Shown here: piece by piece, positions 44,839 to 56,139 of the stretch | Position numbering within the stretch: the stretch's first letter is position 1 | Layout of the letters: each line of letters starts with the position of its first letter | NCBI GenBank assembly: GCA_033964015.1 | Contig: CM066920.1 | Coordinates: forward strand, 7,779,912-7,843,911 | Reading direction: 5' to 3' | DNA length: 64,000 nucleotides | Source: Scolanthus callimorphus | Taxonomy: Eukaryota > Cnidaria > Anthozoa > Actiniaria > Edwardsiidae | Position numbers and translations under genes: made by a program | Notes under the pieces: generated by a model | What the model was told of the DNA's origin: nothing | Seen by the model: only the letters and a program-made list of their open reading frames with translations | Databases searched by the model: none

Positions 44839-45935
44839 GCATATGCATATATTGCAGCTGTACACCTAAAGCCTGGTTCCATATGCATATATTGCAGCTG
44901 TGCACCTAAAGCCTGGTTCCATATGCAGCTGTTGCAGCTGTGCACCTAAAGCCTGGTTTCCATATGCATATGTTGCAGCTGTGCACCTAAAGCCTGGTTT
45001 CATATGCATATATTGCAGCTGTGCACCTAAAGCCTGGTTTCCATATGCATATGTTGCAGCTGTGCACCTAAAGCCTGGTTCCATATGCATATATTGCAGT
45101 TGTATACCTAAAGCATGTTTTCCTATGCAAATATTGCAGCTGTGCACCTAAAGCCTGGTTTCCTATGCATATGTTGCAGCTGTGCACCTAAAGCCTGGCT
45201 TCATATGCATATGTTGCAGCTGTGCACCTAAAGCCTGGTTTCCTATGCATATATTGCAGCTGTGCACCTAAAGCCTGGTTTCATATGCATATATTGCAGC
45301 TGTGCACCTAAAGCCTGGTTTCCATATGCATATGTTGCAGCTGTGCACCTAAAGCCTGGTTTCCTATGCATATATTGCAGTTGTATACCTAAAGCATGTT
45401 TTCCTATGCAAATATTGCAGCTGTGCACCTAAAGCCTGGTTTCCATATGCATATATGCAGCTGTGCACCTAAAGCCTGGTTTCCTATGCATATATTGCAG
45501 CTGTGCACCTAAAGCCTGGTTTCATATGCATATATTGCAGCTGTGCACCTAAAGCCTGGTTTCCATATACATATGTTGCAGCTGTGCACCTAAAGCCTGG
45601 TTTCCTATGCATGTATTGCAGTTGTACACCTAAAGCATGTTTTCCTATTCAAATATTGCAGCTGTGCACCTAAAGCCTGGTTTCCTATGCATGTATTGCA
45701 GTTGTACACCTAAAGCACGTTCTCCTATGCAAATATTGCAGCTGTGCACCTAAAGCCTGGTTTCCATATGCATATATTGCAGCTGTGCACCTAAAGCCTG
45801 GTTTCCTATGCATATATTGCAGCTGTGCACCTAAAGCCTGGTTCCCATATGCATATGTTGCAGCTGTGCACCTAAAGCCTGGTTTCATATGCATATGTTG
45901 CAGCTGTGCACCTAAAGCCTGGTTTCCATATGCAT
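44839..45935. repeat. 41-bp tandem repeat, about 27 copies
   Basis: Monomers contain CACCTAAAGCCTGG, CATATGCATAT and TTGCAGCTGTG. A divergent pair (TTGTATACCTAAAGCATG then CTATGCAAATATTGCAG) recurs at about 45099, 45380, 45620 and 45700, so the array grew by copying multi-monomer blocks. Unit 1 has about five copies. Confidence 0.95.
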
Positions 45936-46041
45936 ACGTTCAGCTGACGGCTGTCGCAGCTGTCGTCGACAAACCTGTTCTGCAAAAGCTATCGCGAGCA
46001 AAGTTGTTCTAGGACAGCTGCAACACATGGAAACCGGGCTA

Positions 46042-46186
46042 TTTGCCTTTGTCACACGGCAGCCATCTTGGATTTTCTAATACAGCGAAGCAGGCATGAA
46101 AGCGAGGCCAAACATGTTAAATCACCCACGCATTAGTCATCTGTAAGAAAAAAATCATAAGATGCCTGCCGTGTGACAAAGGCGAA
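46042..46186. mobile_element. Nested hairpin MITE, unit 2 copy
   Basis: Counterpart of 20631-20775. Inverted ends TTGCCTTTGTCACACGG and CCGTGTGACAAAGGCGAA. Confidence 0.85.
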
Positions 46187-46212
46187 TTAGCTGAGTCCTG
46201 AAACTCCACTCA

Positions 46213-48518
46213 GTTGCAGCTGTCGCAGAGATAGAACACGGGCGAATCCTGCAGCACGAGTTGCAGCTGTCACAGAGATAGGACACGGGCGATTCCTGTA
46301 ACACGAGTTGCAGCTGTCACAGAGATAGGACACGGGCTATTCCTGTAACACGAGTTGCAGCTGTCGCAGAGATAGAACACGGGTGATTACTGTAACACGA
46401 GTTGCAGCTGTCGCAGAGATAGAACACGGGCGAATCCTGCAGCACGAGTTGCAGCTGTCGCAGAGATAGAACACGGGCTATTCCTGTAACACGAGTTGCA
46501 GCTGTCGCAGAGATAGAACACGGGCGATTCCTGTAACACGAGTTGCAGCTGTCACAGGGATAGAACACGGGCGATTCCTGTAACACGAGTTGCAGCTGTC
46601 ACAGAGATAGAACACGGGCTATTCCTGTAACACGAGTTGCAGCTGTCGCAGAGATAGAACACGGGCGAATCCTGCAGCACGAGTTGCAGCTGTCACAGAG
46701 ATAGGACACGGGCGAATCCTGTAAAACGAGTTGCAGCTGTCACAGAGATAGAACACGGGCGAATCCTGCAGCACGAGTTGCAGCTGTCACAGAGATAGAA
46801 CACGGGCGAATCCTGTAACACGAGTTGCAGCTGTCACAGAGATAGGACACGGGCGAATCCTGTAACACGAGTTGCAGCTGTCGCAGAGATAGAACACGGG
46901 CGAATCCAGCTGCAGCACGAGTTGCAGCTGTCACAGAGATAGAACACGGGCGAATCCTGTAACACGAGTTGCAGCTGTCACAGAGATAGGACACGGGCGA
47001 ATCCTGCAGCACGAGTTGCAGCTGTCACAGAGATAGAACACGGGCGAATCCTGCAGCACGAGTTGCAGCTGTCACAGAGATAGGACACGGGCGAATCCTG
47101 CAGCACGAGTTGCAGCTGTCACAGAGATAGAACACGGGCGAATCCTGTAACACGAGTTGCAGCTGTCACAGAGATAGGACACGGGCGAATCCTGCAGCAC
47201 GAGTTGCAGCTGTCACAGAGATAGAACACGGGCGAATCCTGTAACACGAGTTGCAGCTGTCACAGAGATAGGACACGGGCGAATCCTGTAACACGAGTTG
47301 CAGCTGTCGCAGAGACAGAACACGGGCGAATCCTGCAGCACGAGTTGCAGCTGTCGCAGAGATAGAACACGGGCGAATCCTGTAACACGAGTTGCAGCTG
47401 TCACAGAGATAGAACACGGGCGAATCCTGTAACACGAGTTGCAGCTGTCGCAGAGATAGAACACGGGCGAATCCTGCAGCACGAGTTGCAGCTGTCACAG
47501 AGATAGAACACGGGCGAATCCTGTAACACGAGTTGCAGCTGTCGCAGAGATAGAACACGGGCGAATCCTGCAGCACGAGTTGCAGCTGTCACAGAGATAG
47601 GACACGGGCGATTCCTGTAACACGAGTTGTAGCTGTCGCAGAGATAGGACACGGGCTATTCCTGTAGCACGAGTTGCAGCTGTCACAGAGATAGAACACG
47701 GGCGAATCCTGTAACACGAGTTGCAGCTGTCACAGAGATAGGACACGGGCGATTCCTGTAACACGAGTTGCAGCTGTCACAGAGATAGGACACGGGCTAT
47801 TCCTGTAACACGAGTTGTAGCTGTCGCAGAGATAGGACACGGGCGATTCCTGTAGCACGAGTTGCAGCTGTCACAGAGATAGAACACGGGCGAATCCTGC
47901 AGCACGAGTTGCAGCTGTCACAGAGATAGGACACGGGCGATTCCTGTAACACGAGTTGCAGTTGTCGCAGAGATAGGACACGGGCTATTCCTGTAACACG
48001 AGTTGCAGCTGTCACAGAGATAGAACACGGGCGAATCCTGTAACACGAGTTGCAGCTGTCACAGAGATAGAACACGGGCGAATCCTGTAACACGAGTTGC
48101 AGCTGTCGCAGAGATAGAACACGGGCTATTCCTGTAACACGAGTTGCAGCTGTCACAGAGATAGAACACGGGCTATTCCTGTAACACGAGTTGCAGCTGT
48201 CACAGAGATAGGACACGGGCGATTCCTGTAGCACGAGTTGCAGCTGTCGCAGAGATAGAACACGGGCGAATCCTGCAGCACGAGTTGCAGCTGTCACAGA
48301 GATAGAACACGGGCGAATCCTGTAACACGAGTTGCAGCTGTCACAGAGATAGAACACGGGCGAATCCTGTAACACGAGTTGCAGCTGTCACAGAGATAGG
48401 ACACGGGTGATTCCTGTAACACGAGTTGCAGCTGTCACAGAGATAGGACACGGGTGATTCCTGCTACACGAGTTGCAGCTGTCACAGAGATAGGACACGG
48501 GCGAATCCTGCAGCACGA
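46213..48518. repeat. 47-bp tandem repeat, 49 copies
   Basis: Twice as long as in unit 1. Three main monomer types differ at one block: GGGCTATTCCTGTAACACGA, GGGCGATTCCTGTAACACGA and GGGCGAATCCTGCAGCACGA. The last is nearly private to unit 2. Alternation of the types suggests repeated unequal exchange. Confidence 0.97.
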
Positions 48519-48681
48519 GTTGCAGCAGTCGTAATATAAGAGTCGCAGCGTGTTGCAGAAGTCGCGAATGCTGCCGGTTTCCATATGCTGCAGTGTCTTA
48601 GAACAACTTCTTCCACAATAGCTGTTGCAGAACAAGTTGTCCATGACAGCTACAACATATGGAACACGTGGAAACCAGACT
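48519..48681. mobile_element. Right terminus of the composite element, unit 2
   Basis: GTAATATAAGAGTCGCAGCG to GGAAACCAGACT, followed by TAA, matching 21881-22038. Confidence 0.8.
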
Positions 48682-48789
48682 TAAGAAATCTCACCTTCTC
48701 ACTCTCAAAGTAAGAATTTCCCTTTTAAATTTAGAATCCACATTTTAAAAATTGGTCGTTTTATTCCTGTGCATATGGCTGGAATCCCT

Positions 48790-48862
48790 ACTAGCAGAGG
48801 CCTCTTTTCTCTGCATTTCGCTGGCTGAGGTTCGCGAGAGGAAAAGAGGCCTCTGCTAGCAG
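48790..48862. repeat. GAGGCCTC hairpin, unit 2
   Basis: Counterpart of 22148-22221, with a slightly shortened right arm. Confidence 0.75.
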
Positions 48863-49316
48863 AGAAAGGGCTGGACCTAGCGGAGTAGATATGGAGGATC
48901 CTGTTGATGAGTTCCTGACCGAGGATCATCAACCAACTCCCTAGAGTTTTCCCAGGCGCGGATCCAGGAGGGTTCATCGGGTGCAAATGAAACCCCCTCT
49001 CCCAACGAACCGATTGTTTTGGGATTGGTTCGTTAAAAACCTTTTATCATTTCAAAGAGGTTCTTTTCTTTATGTGACGCAATGTATACCAGTTTATTAT
49101 ATAGACACGAGTGTTCTACTGGGAAATACGCCACTCGTAGATCTCATACGAAGCTACATCCGGGTCCTCAGTGACATATTTTCCATATCCTCACTAGTGA
49201 GGATGAAACTCACTAGTCCTCACTATCCTCACTAGTGAGGATATCGGTCAAAACAAAGGTGCTTGGAAATCAGTTTGGAATATTTTTTTCTGGTTTGTCT
49301 ATATAATAAAAAGAAA

Positions 49317-49452
49317 ATTACACGCTTGCTTGAAGATATGAGTTTTATCTTCTCATGTCAAAAACAATTTTTTACTCATTCGCTGCGCTCATTCGTAAAA
49401 TATTGTTCTTGCCACTCGAAAATAAAACTCATATCTTCGCACCACCGTGTAA
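49317..49452. mobile_element. ATTACACG hairpin MITE, unit 2
   Basis: Counterpart of 22641-22776. Confidence 0.8.
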
Positions 49453-49964
49453 TATCCTCTATATATAGATGTAGCAAACCACGATTTCGCCTCGTGAGAG
49501 GGCCACGAACAACAGAGAAGGATTGGTATAAAATGTTCTCTCATACGTTTCTCTTGATCAGCAAAAATTAACCCCCCTCCCCCTCTTAATTAAAATCCTG
49601 GATCCGCCACTGTTTCCTTTTTAATAAGGAAAATATTGTGTTTGATGCGGGCTTCATGTCACAAGCGCTCGCGCCAAAAAATGGCGGGAACTTCAGGCGG
49701 GAAATTTGGTCACTCAGAAACCTTCCTTGCACAGACATCAGCAGACACATAACAAATATCATATAGTTAGATTACATATATAAATATTGTGTTTCCATGA
49801 CGGCTCAGATTATGAATGCGGCACCGATTCTAGCCCTGCCACCGGAAGTTGTTACTGTTTTCTGATCTAGGTCATGTGCTTTTGATACAAAAGAGACAAT
49901 GAAGAGACTTGGTAACGCAACTAATGGAGCGTTACTAGTAGTTCGTTAGTGAATCACGAATTGC

Positions 49965-50282
49965 GTGGGCACTCTATGTAAGCAATTGTACAAGTCAATA
50001 AACCTGTGTATCCAATATAACTGCTTTGCCCTTTGCACTTGCACCTGTATTTGTTTTTTCCGCTATCAATTCGGTGTAACAATTCAGTCTCGTCGCCACG
50101 AGTTGTACTGCAACCAGCAACAAATATTTTCTTGTCCTGAAAACGGATTATTTAAAGCACAAGTTAGCCAATGCACAATAACTTATAGCAAATTGGGGAC
50201 CTTCACTTATTCACTGAAAAGTTGCGCATGTGTATACAAAACCAGCTTTATCTCGCTTCCGTTTCGCAAATTCGTTTCCTAG
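49965..50282 (+). other. Cys-rich open frame, unit 2 copy
   Basis: Counterpart of 23294-23611, with the same length and few substitutions. It has no ATG at the position where unit 1 has one. It is not supported as a gene. Confidence 0.25.
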
Positions 50283-50369
50283 TCGTCTTTTCAGTTTACG
50301 ACCTCGACCTCTACGCTCTATAACTATAATTTTTAAGTAATAAATGGTCTGATGCACATGCGTTAGTGG

Positions 50370-50650
50370 ATGTCACCTGAGCTTCCTGTGCGCATTCTCG
50401 AATCCAGAGCTCCCCGGCTCGTCTCTTCGCGAGGGAGGCTCTGGTGACAGCCATTGACGCATGCGCGAGATTTGATACAGAGCCGTTGAGAGAAACAACT
50501 TTCTGCGCATGCTCGAACGTTCAAAATGCACTGCAAGATTAAACCGAGTCATCCAAACTCTGCCAATCAGCGACGGACCTCAAATGGATGTCCCCAGAGC
50601 CTCCCCTGTGAGCAGACGAGCCGAGGAGCTCTGGGTACGAGAATGCCCCG
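50370..50650. mobile_element. GAGCTCCCCGGCTCG foldback, unit 2 copy 2
   Basis: Counterpart of 23700-23990. Confidence 0.85.
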
Positions 50651-50756
50651 TGCGGGGTGGTCTTAAGTTAGAGGAGCGAGAACGAGAAGGCTCTGGGGAA
50701 AAGAATGAGTTCAACGCGACGTTGATGCGACGTATAAATTATTGGTCTTTACTTAC

Positions 50757-51172
50757 ATCTGCTTCAGTAACCTCTTCCGTATGAGCCACAACGTCAATTC
50801 CTGCGGTCATAGGTATTCCCCCTCCAATTTATATACACAAGCAGACAGGTCACCGACGCCCCTGTCACCCTTTGGTCCTTGCGTTCCATTAAATCCACTT
50901 AGTCCCTGAGGTCCTTGAACCCCTTGGTCTCCCTTGTCACCTTGGACCCCGTTAGCTCCTGCGGGACCGGGATCTCCTTGAAGTCCTTTTTCCCCTTTCT
51001 CTCCTTTAGCACCGGTGGAGCCATTAAATCCTTGGATGCCCTGTATTCCTGGGTCACCCTTGTCACCTTTAACGCCCTGGTCCCCTTTGGAAGCTTTTGG
51101 TCCCGTTGGTCCCTGTGAGCCGTTATGGCCACGAGGGCCTGTGGGTCCCTCCATTTTAGCTACTGCGTCAAC
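50757..51172 (-). pseudogene. Collagen triple-helix exon, frameshifted copy
   Basis: The acceptor and donor (GTAAGT) are as in unit 1, but the exon is 416 bp instead of 426. One three-residue deletion in the Gly-X-Y stretch stays in frame (one triplet fewer), but one A is missing in TATATAAATTGG near 50830, so the frame ends at LSACVYKLEGEYL. The C-terminal linker is lost unless this base is an error. Confidence 0.75.
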
Positions 51173-52739
51173 CTAAATAACAAATGACACGAGATTGTGA
51201 TCTATGAATAAAGGCATCAGAAATATGGCCCGTCTAGTCCCTGGTGCCCAGCCTTCCTGCTTCCTCGCGGTTGATCTCTGATCACACGAAGCCCCCTCAG
51301 CACACCCAGGGATTGGCCTGCAAATATTGTCGAGAAATAATCAAGATATCAAGAAAGTCTCCAAAAATGGTGTCGTTTTCTAAACGTTCCTTATATGTAC
51401 TTATATGGAAGGTTTCATTTGCCATATTTGGAATTTGCCATACTTCCTACATTAAATTAGCGAAAAATTCAACAACTTGCAGGTTTTGGAGACGGGTTCA
51501 CAGGTAGCCCGCGTTCCGGGCACGAGTAGACATTTATCGATATTTGGTCTGCCAACATCGGACCTTAGTGGCTTTGGCTCGTAGATCCGCTGGCCAAGCG
51601 ACAGCCACCTGGTTTCTTGTTCTCAAATAAGCCAATCAAAACGATTTTCATTGCATCGCCAAGTTCAAACTGATTCTTCAATATTTCAAATGAGCACAAA
51701 AGCTTTTCCATCTCAGAAAATCTTGCCAAATGTAAACTGGATGATTAAATCCATTTTTTCTCCCCAAAACTGCGAACATTTAACAATTATTGGATGAGGT
51801 TGAGCATGATAGTGAGATTTGTCATAACACTAACTCGAGCGTTGACAAATCTCACTATCATGATCCAATAATTGTTTTATTATTCAGCAACTAGCAATTC
51901 TTACCAGCATTGCTCGGTTTTTTAACTTCGCTAAATATGTCCGTTGGTATTTTACTCTTCGTATTCATATAACCATAGTGGATGTTTAGATATCCTGTAC
52001 AACGATCTCTCGGCAAAATCATTCAGATTCAACGAGAATATTGGCAAAATTGGCTTTCGCTTCCGAAATAAAATCCAAGATGGCGGTCAAGCCTATTGGC
52101 TTGCGTTATGACGTCATAAGAGTGCATCAATCCTAATGTCTGGAGTATGACGTCACCAACCGCGCGCCAACAAGACTTCGCTGGGTACTCTTAAATCGAG
52201 ATAGTGGCACGGCTGAAAAATAATCGTCCTTATTCCTACCTTTCTGAAGGATACTACCATACCTTAGAGGACAAAGTGTTATTGATGCTTAACAGAGTGT
52301 TGAGGAAATATTGATATGTCATATTGAGCTGCAAAAAAAAAAAGGAACAATAATGATGAAGAATCTGAATTTGTTAAAAAAGAATTTGCTAGTGTTGTAA
52401 ATAATACTATTAAAACACTGGAAGCAATGCTATTCCGGGCAAGGATTTGGGAAAGGAAGGCCGCAACGTTAAGCGTGTATTGCACACCTGACTCCAAGTT
52501 ACGCCTGACTAGTCCCCAGTCGTCTCTAAAGAAGAAGTAAAATCACGCGCGCTAAGGATCACGGTCAGGAGAAGGGAGTCAACAGGAACTGCAAAGCATC
52601 TCGCCTTTCCCAAGATACTTTGCGCACCTCCACTAGAGATGACTGGGACGAGTCAGAAGCTACGCCGTGTACAGAGCATTGCATGCTATGAAAAAGACAC
52701 AGGTAGCCCATAATGGAAATTGGAATGCGTTTCGCCCAC
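51173..52739. other. Intron between collagen and coiled-coil exons, unit 2
   Basis: It holds the AACAATTATTGG hairpin (51782-51876) and MITE-like sequence as in unit 1. No exon is called. Confidence 0.45.
51782..51876. mobile_element. AACAATTATTGG hairpin, unit 2
   Basis: A shorter-looped version of 25141-25266. Confidence 0.85.
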
Positions 52740-52910
52740 CTGATTGACCATGTTCCATACAAGGTCAGTCCTCTGTGCTGTACTGTTGACGCGGGACGAC
52801 AGCACATTTAGCAGGTTTTGATCGAGTGCTGCTGGGGTGCTGTTATTTGAAGAGGTGTTGAGGAGTTTTAGTTGTGCTTTCAGGATTTGGATTTCTTGAT
52901 TTCTCTCGGT
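52740..52910 (-). CDS. Second coiled-coil exon (open copy)
   Basis: A 171-bp, phase-0 exon of 57 codons between acceptor TTTGTAG and donor GTGGGC. It starts TERNQEIQILKAQLKLLNTS, has an Asn/Ser/Thr-rich linker with a glycosylation site (NNST), then ALDQNLLNVLSSRVNST and a Trp-containing end (TDLVWNMVNQ). The helical halves fit a coiled coil that would continue from the 53808-53890 exon. In unit 1 the same exon is frameshifted. Confidence 0.75.
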
Positions 52911-53084
52911 CTACAAATGAATATCACATTTCCCAAATGAGGCAACTCCAGTGAAAGCAAAAGAATATGTTACCTCGTCGGGAGGCTTTAGCACCAGTCA
53001 TTTGAGGACCGTTACAGATTAGTTCAATTCGAAAACGTTGGTGCGGCTGCAGAACGTTCAATATCTCGACGGCCATTCTCGAAC

Positions 53085-53360
53085 CCAGAGCTCCCCGGCT
53101 CGACGCCTCGCAGGGGAGGCTCTGGTGACAGCCATTGATGCATGCTCAAAAGAAAATGGTGGTTTTATGCGTCACAATTACTTTTAGAGCGTTCAAATCG
53201 AAGGCATAGGCTGAAAAGACGACAAGGAAACGAATGCCAGTGTCATTGTGACAGGTACGTTTTTATAAAGCGAGATAAAGGTATTTTATGTACGCGTGCG
53301 CGCCATTTCAGCCAATCAGCGAAGGCCCTCAAATGGATGCCAGGGGAGCTCTAGGTTCGA
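53085..53360. mobile_element. GAGCTCCCCGGCTCG foldback, unit 2 copy 3
   Basis: Counterpart of 26455-26790. The right arm is partly deleted (GATGCCAGGGGAGCTCT). Confidence 0.8.
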
Positions 53361-53384
53361 GAATGCTCGACGGCTCTGTATTAA

Positions 53385-53610
53385 AGAGCCTCTGTCAGCC
53401 TCCATTTTGTCAGCCTAGCAACATACCGAGACAGAGAAAGCATCTATTTCCATCGGCTGATTTAGGGAATGTAGTGCAATATTTGCGATTGAATTCGATG
53501 AATGAATAATAAAACTTTGTTTTTTGAAGACTATTTCAAGATTTCTACGCGTAGTTCGTTGTCTCATATCGACTGAAAACAATAACAAAGGAGTGGCTGA
53601 CTAGGGCTCT
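53385..53610. mobile_element. TTAA-flanked piggyBac-like MITE
   Basis: It begins AGAGCCTCTGTCAGCC and ends CTAGGGCTCT, with TTAA at 53381-53384 and 53611-53614. Unit 1 has the single TTAA (GTATTAATTTGC near 26789). TTAA duplication is the hallmark of piggyBac-type insertion. A related, decayed copy is at about 54375-54466. Confidence 0.85.
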
Positions 53611-53807
53611 TTAATTTGCACCGCATGCGTCAGTGGCTGTTACCAGAGAATCATCCAATCTCATATCCAGAGCCCGTCATCTTTTGGCCAGCGACAAGAT
53701 ACGGGGCTCTGGGAATCCGATTTGTGAGGTAGATCAAAATCATACAGAAAACATATAACAAACTTTCAAACTAGATACCCCCGAATCTATTACACCTCGT
53801 TGCTTAC

Positions 53808-53890
53808 CATTTTCGACTGGAGATGTGTCAAGTTCGATTTGAGGTCCTCTATGTCTGCTACCAGGGCCGACAAGTCATCCGTGAGTTTCA
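53808..53890 (-). CDS. First coiled-coil exon, unit 2 copy
   Basis: An 83-bp exon with the same borders as 26987-27069. The acceptor reads CTTTAGAG, and the donor is GTAAGC. It encodes KLTDDLSALVADIEDLK and SNLTHLQSKM. Intact. Its upstream membrane exon, if any, would lie beyond unit 3 or outside the window. Confidence 0.7.
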
Positions 53891-54282
53891 CTCTAAAGCA
53901 GACTTCACGAACCCGCGACGTTGCTAGAAATGAACAATCTTGCAACTATGCAGTATCAGCGTTATGCTGAGAAGAACGAAAAAATGGAAATTCTGCAAAA
54001 ACAATTTCGTTCGGCTTTCCCATGAACAAACATGTGAGTTCCGAAAACTTCACATTCTTGTGCTTGTGTCATTGGAAATTCAGCTTTTCACAAGAATGGG
54101 TTTCTGCCCCCTGGATTCTGCAAAACGTTTCTGTGGAAGACAGCATGATAAGAAATTTCCATCTCATAAAGCTACCATTCCTTTAAGACCTTCAAGTGAA
54201 TTTCCATTTAATAAAAATGATCGTTCTTCTAGCATTTTCGTTATGACGTGCTATCTATAACTTAAAATATTGTTGCACTTTT

Positions 54283-55077
54283 GTTTGTTTGTAAACACGC
54301 TCAAATGATTCGCTCAATATAAAAACTGTTTAAATGAGCAACGAGGCTGACAAAAACGTATGAAAAGAAGAAAGAGTGTGTCCAGCCGCCATTTTGACAG
54401 CATAGCAACATACCAAGTCGGTGAAAGCATCCAAGAAACAAAGGAGTGGCTGATACAAGCTCTTTCAAATATAAGACTTTTCAAATATAAAGAAATAATA
54501 TATATATATATATATATATATAAATGATTCCCTTCAGTGCTTGCATTTTTATCCAACTTGTAGATAAGGTTAAAAAAAATTGAGAGCAAAAGGCCTGTGT
54601 CATATACTACTACTAATATTAATTAATAATTAATGTCAATTTTACATCGAGTATAAAAGGAAAGCTTAAAAATGACGAATGTTTAAAGATTATTCTATTC
54701 ATAGTATTGATTCTAGGCTTAAGAAAACTAACCCTTCTAAGATTATAATTCATGTATTTTTTCAGGTAGGAAGGAATATAAAGGACGGCAGCTACTGTTA
54801 TATTTATACCTTATTATAAATTTTAAATCTTAATGCCTGAGAACGCTAGAATCATCATTTTTTTGTCATCACGTACTAACGCCTCTTCAGTAACACCGCT
54901 CAAGAAAACATTGATTTTTTTCGTACGTTAAATAGAGCATGGTAGTGGATTGCGAATTGGCCTTTTTATTTTAGTTCTTGCAATGCGAAGAATGTAAAAC
55001 TTTCAATCTTACTTCAGAATGTAAATCATATGAATACAATGCAAATTTTTGTTGCCTTCTTTCTTAGACTAAGAAAA
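54283..55077. other. Inter-unit sequence, AT-rich
   Basis: This is not present between units 1 and 2. It contains a decayed copy of the TTAA-flanked MITE (about 54375-54466), a (TA)n run (about 54498-54522) and otherwise AT-rich DNA with no gene. The right border joins unit 3 at CCGTGAGTGGATG. Confidence 0.6.
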
Positions 55078-55559
55078 ACCGTGAGTGGATGAAAAATGAG
55101 AAGCATGGCCGTAGAAGAGAAACAAGCAAAATAGTTTTAGCAAAACCACGCTATACTATATGTTATATAGGAGGATCCTTTGTTTTACAATTTGAGCTCA
55201 TTAGCATAAGCCATGTAGAATCAGACCGTTCGAGAGAGCTATAAACTGATGAGTTCTGAAAATCGATAGAGGACTGACTAGAGGACTATAAATGAAACAT
55301 TTCAAAATTTCAAGCTGAAATCTCGAATTCTAAGTGCGTGTGCAACGTTCGAATTTAGAGGAAATGTGAGCTATGAGCGTTTTGCCCCAATGATTTCACA
55401 CAATTTTGAAAAGCTTCAACTAGCCTAAACAAGCCCCCCGCTTGTGCAGAAACGCCATAGAGTCAACATGGAGAGGTCCCAATACAAGTTGCATTGTAAA
55501 TGGTTGCGAAATCGAGTAATATGAAGTACCGTCCGCCAAAAAGGAAAGTCCATTGTTCG

Positions 55560-55612
55560 CTATGACAAACACGGCAGATAGGCAGAGAGAAACACATTCA
55601 CAGTAGCGCCAA
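55560..55612 (-). CDS. Candidate last exon of gene A, unit 3 (weak)
   Basis: Counterpart of 691-743. The acceptor CTTCCTTAG is intact. It adds 17 residues and a stop in phase with the 55812 donor. No domain is seen, and the call rests only on phase and acceptor. Confidence 0.2.
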
Positions 55613-55803
55613 CTAAGGAAGCATATTTGTTTTATAAAAAGCTTCAAAAATGATGGAAATAGGTCAAGACTTTTTTCAAAGCTAGATTTTCAAAGCTTGA
55701 TGCAGCGTTTTAAAATTTTGTGAATGTAAACAAGGACGTCACCAAGGATCGGCCGATTGAGCCAACTTTATCAGCAACATATGCATAAATAGCTTACGAG
55801 ATA

Positions 55804-56139
55804 CTACATACCAGATGAACAACATTGCCCAGTGAAGCCAGCAGTGCAACTGCATCCTGTTGGTAAATTTGTGCCTCCATTTTGGCAAGCGTCCCTATTA
55901 CAAGGTCGAGTCTGGCTCAAACTGAAACAGCTTCCACTGCAAGAGGCAGGGGTGGTAACGAATCTCGTGCGCCTCTGGGTCCCCGTGCTTCCACAAGGAA
56001 GAGAGCAAGCTGACCATGCTGACCAAGCTGATACTTGGCAGTTTCTTGCAACGCAACGCCGTCTTCCCCAAGCATCGACATTAGGGACGATTAAAATAGC
56101 AAACACGAAGGCAGCTACAAGCAATCTTTGAAGCAGCAT
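55804..56139 (-). CDS. Secreted TSP1/EGF-like protein, gene A unit 3
   Basis: An open exon of 111 residues from ATG (56137-56139). It has a signal peptide (MLLQRLLVAAFVF...NVDA), WGRRRCVARNC, a TSP1 core (WSAWSACSLPCGSTG, QRRTRF), CNRDAC and an EGF-like tail (NGGTNLPTGCSCTAGF, GQCC). The donor GTATGT follows 55812. It is closest to the frameshifted unit 2 copy (both MLLQRL, WGRRRC, LPTG), whereas the unit 1 copies share MLPQKF and WRRRRC. It is the cleanest gene A copy, with 2664-2999. Confidence 0.78.
   Translation of the reverse strand: MLLQRLLVAAFVFAILIVPNVDAWGRRRCVARNCQVSAWSAWSACSLPCGSTGTQRRTRFVTTPASCSGSCFSLSQTRPCNRDACQNGGTNLPTGCSCTAGFTGQCCSSGM

Larger units (their letters stand above)
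27457..54282. repeat. Segmental duplication, unit 2
   Basis: This is the second copy of the block. It starts without any spacer: sequence matching the end of unit 2 (AAAATATTGTTGCAC) is joined to AATTTGAGCTCATTAG, which in unit 3 lies about 110 bp inside the unit. The shared bases at the join are only AC, as expected for a tandem duplication closed by end joining. Unit-2-specific additions are 32196-33360, 34727-37190 and 53385-53610, plus expanded minisatellites at 38.1-38.85 kb and 44.84-48.52 kb. It lacks about 0.8 kb found at 18981-19767 in unit 1. Confidence 0.95.

Noticed and set aside
44866..45894. Short frames on both strands over the 41-bp array
   Set aside because: They repeat with the array and break with each monomer variant. 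No independent evidence of translation.
46317..48375. Long minus-strand open frames (up to 192 codons) over the 47-bp array
   Set aside because: They exist only because the monomer lacks stops in all frames. They overlap one another in different frames and have no start or domain.
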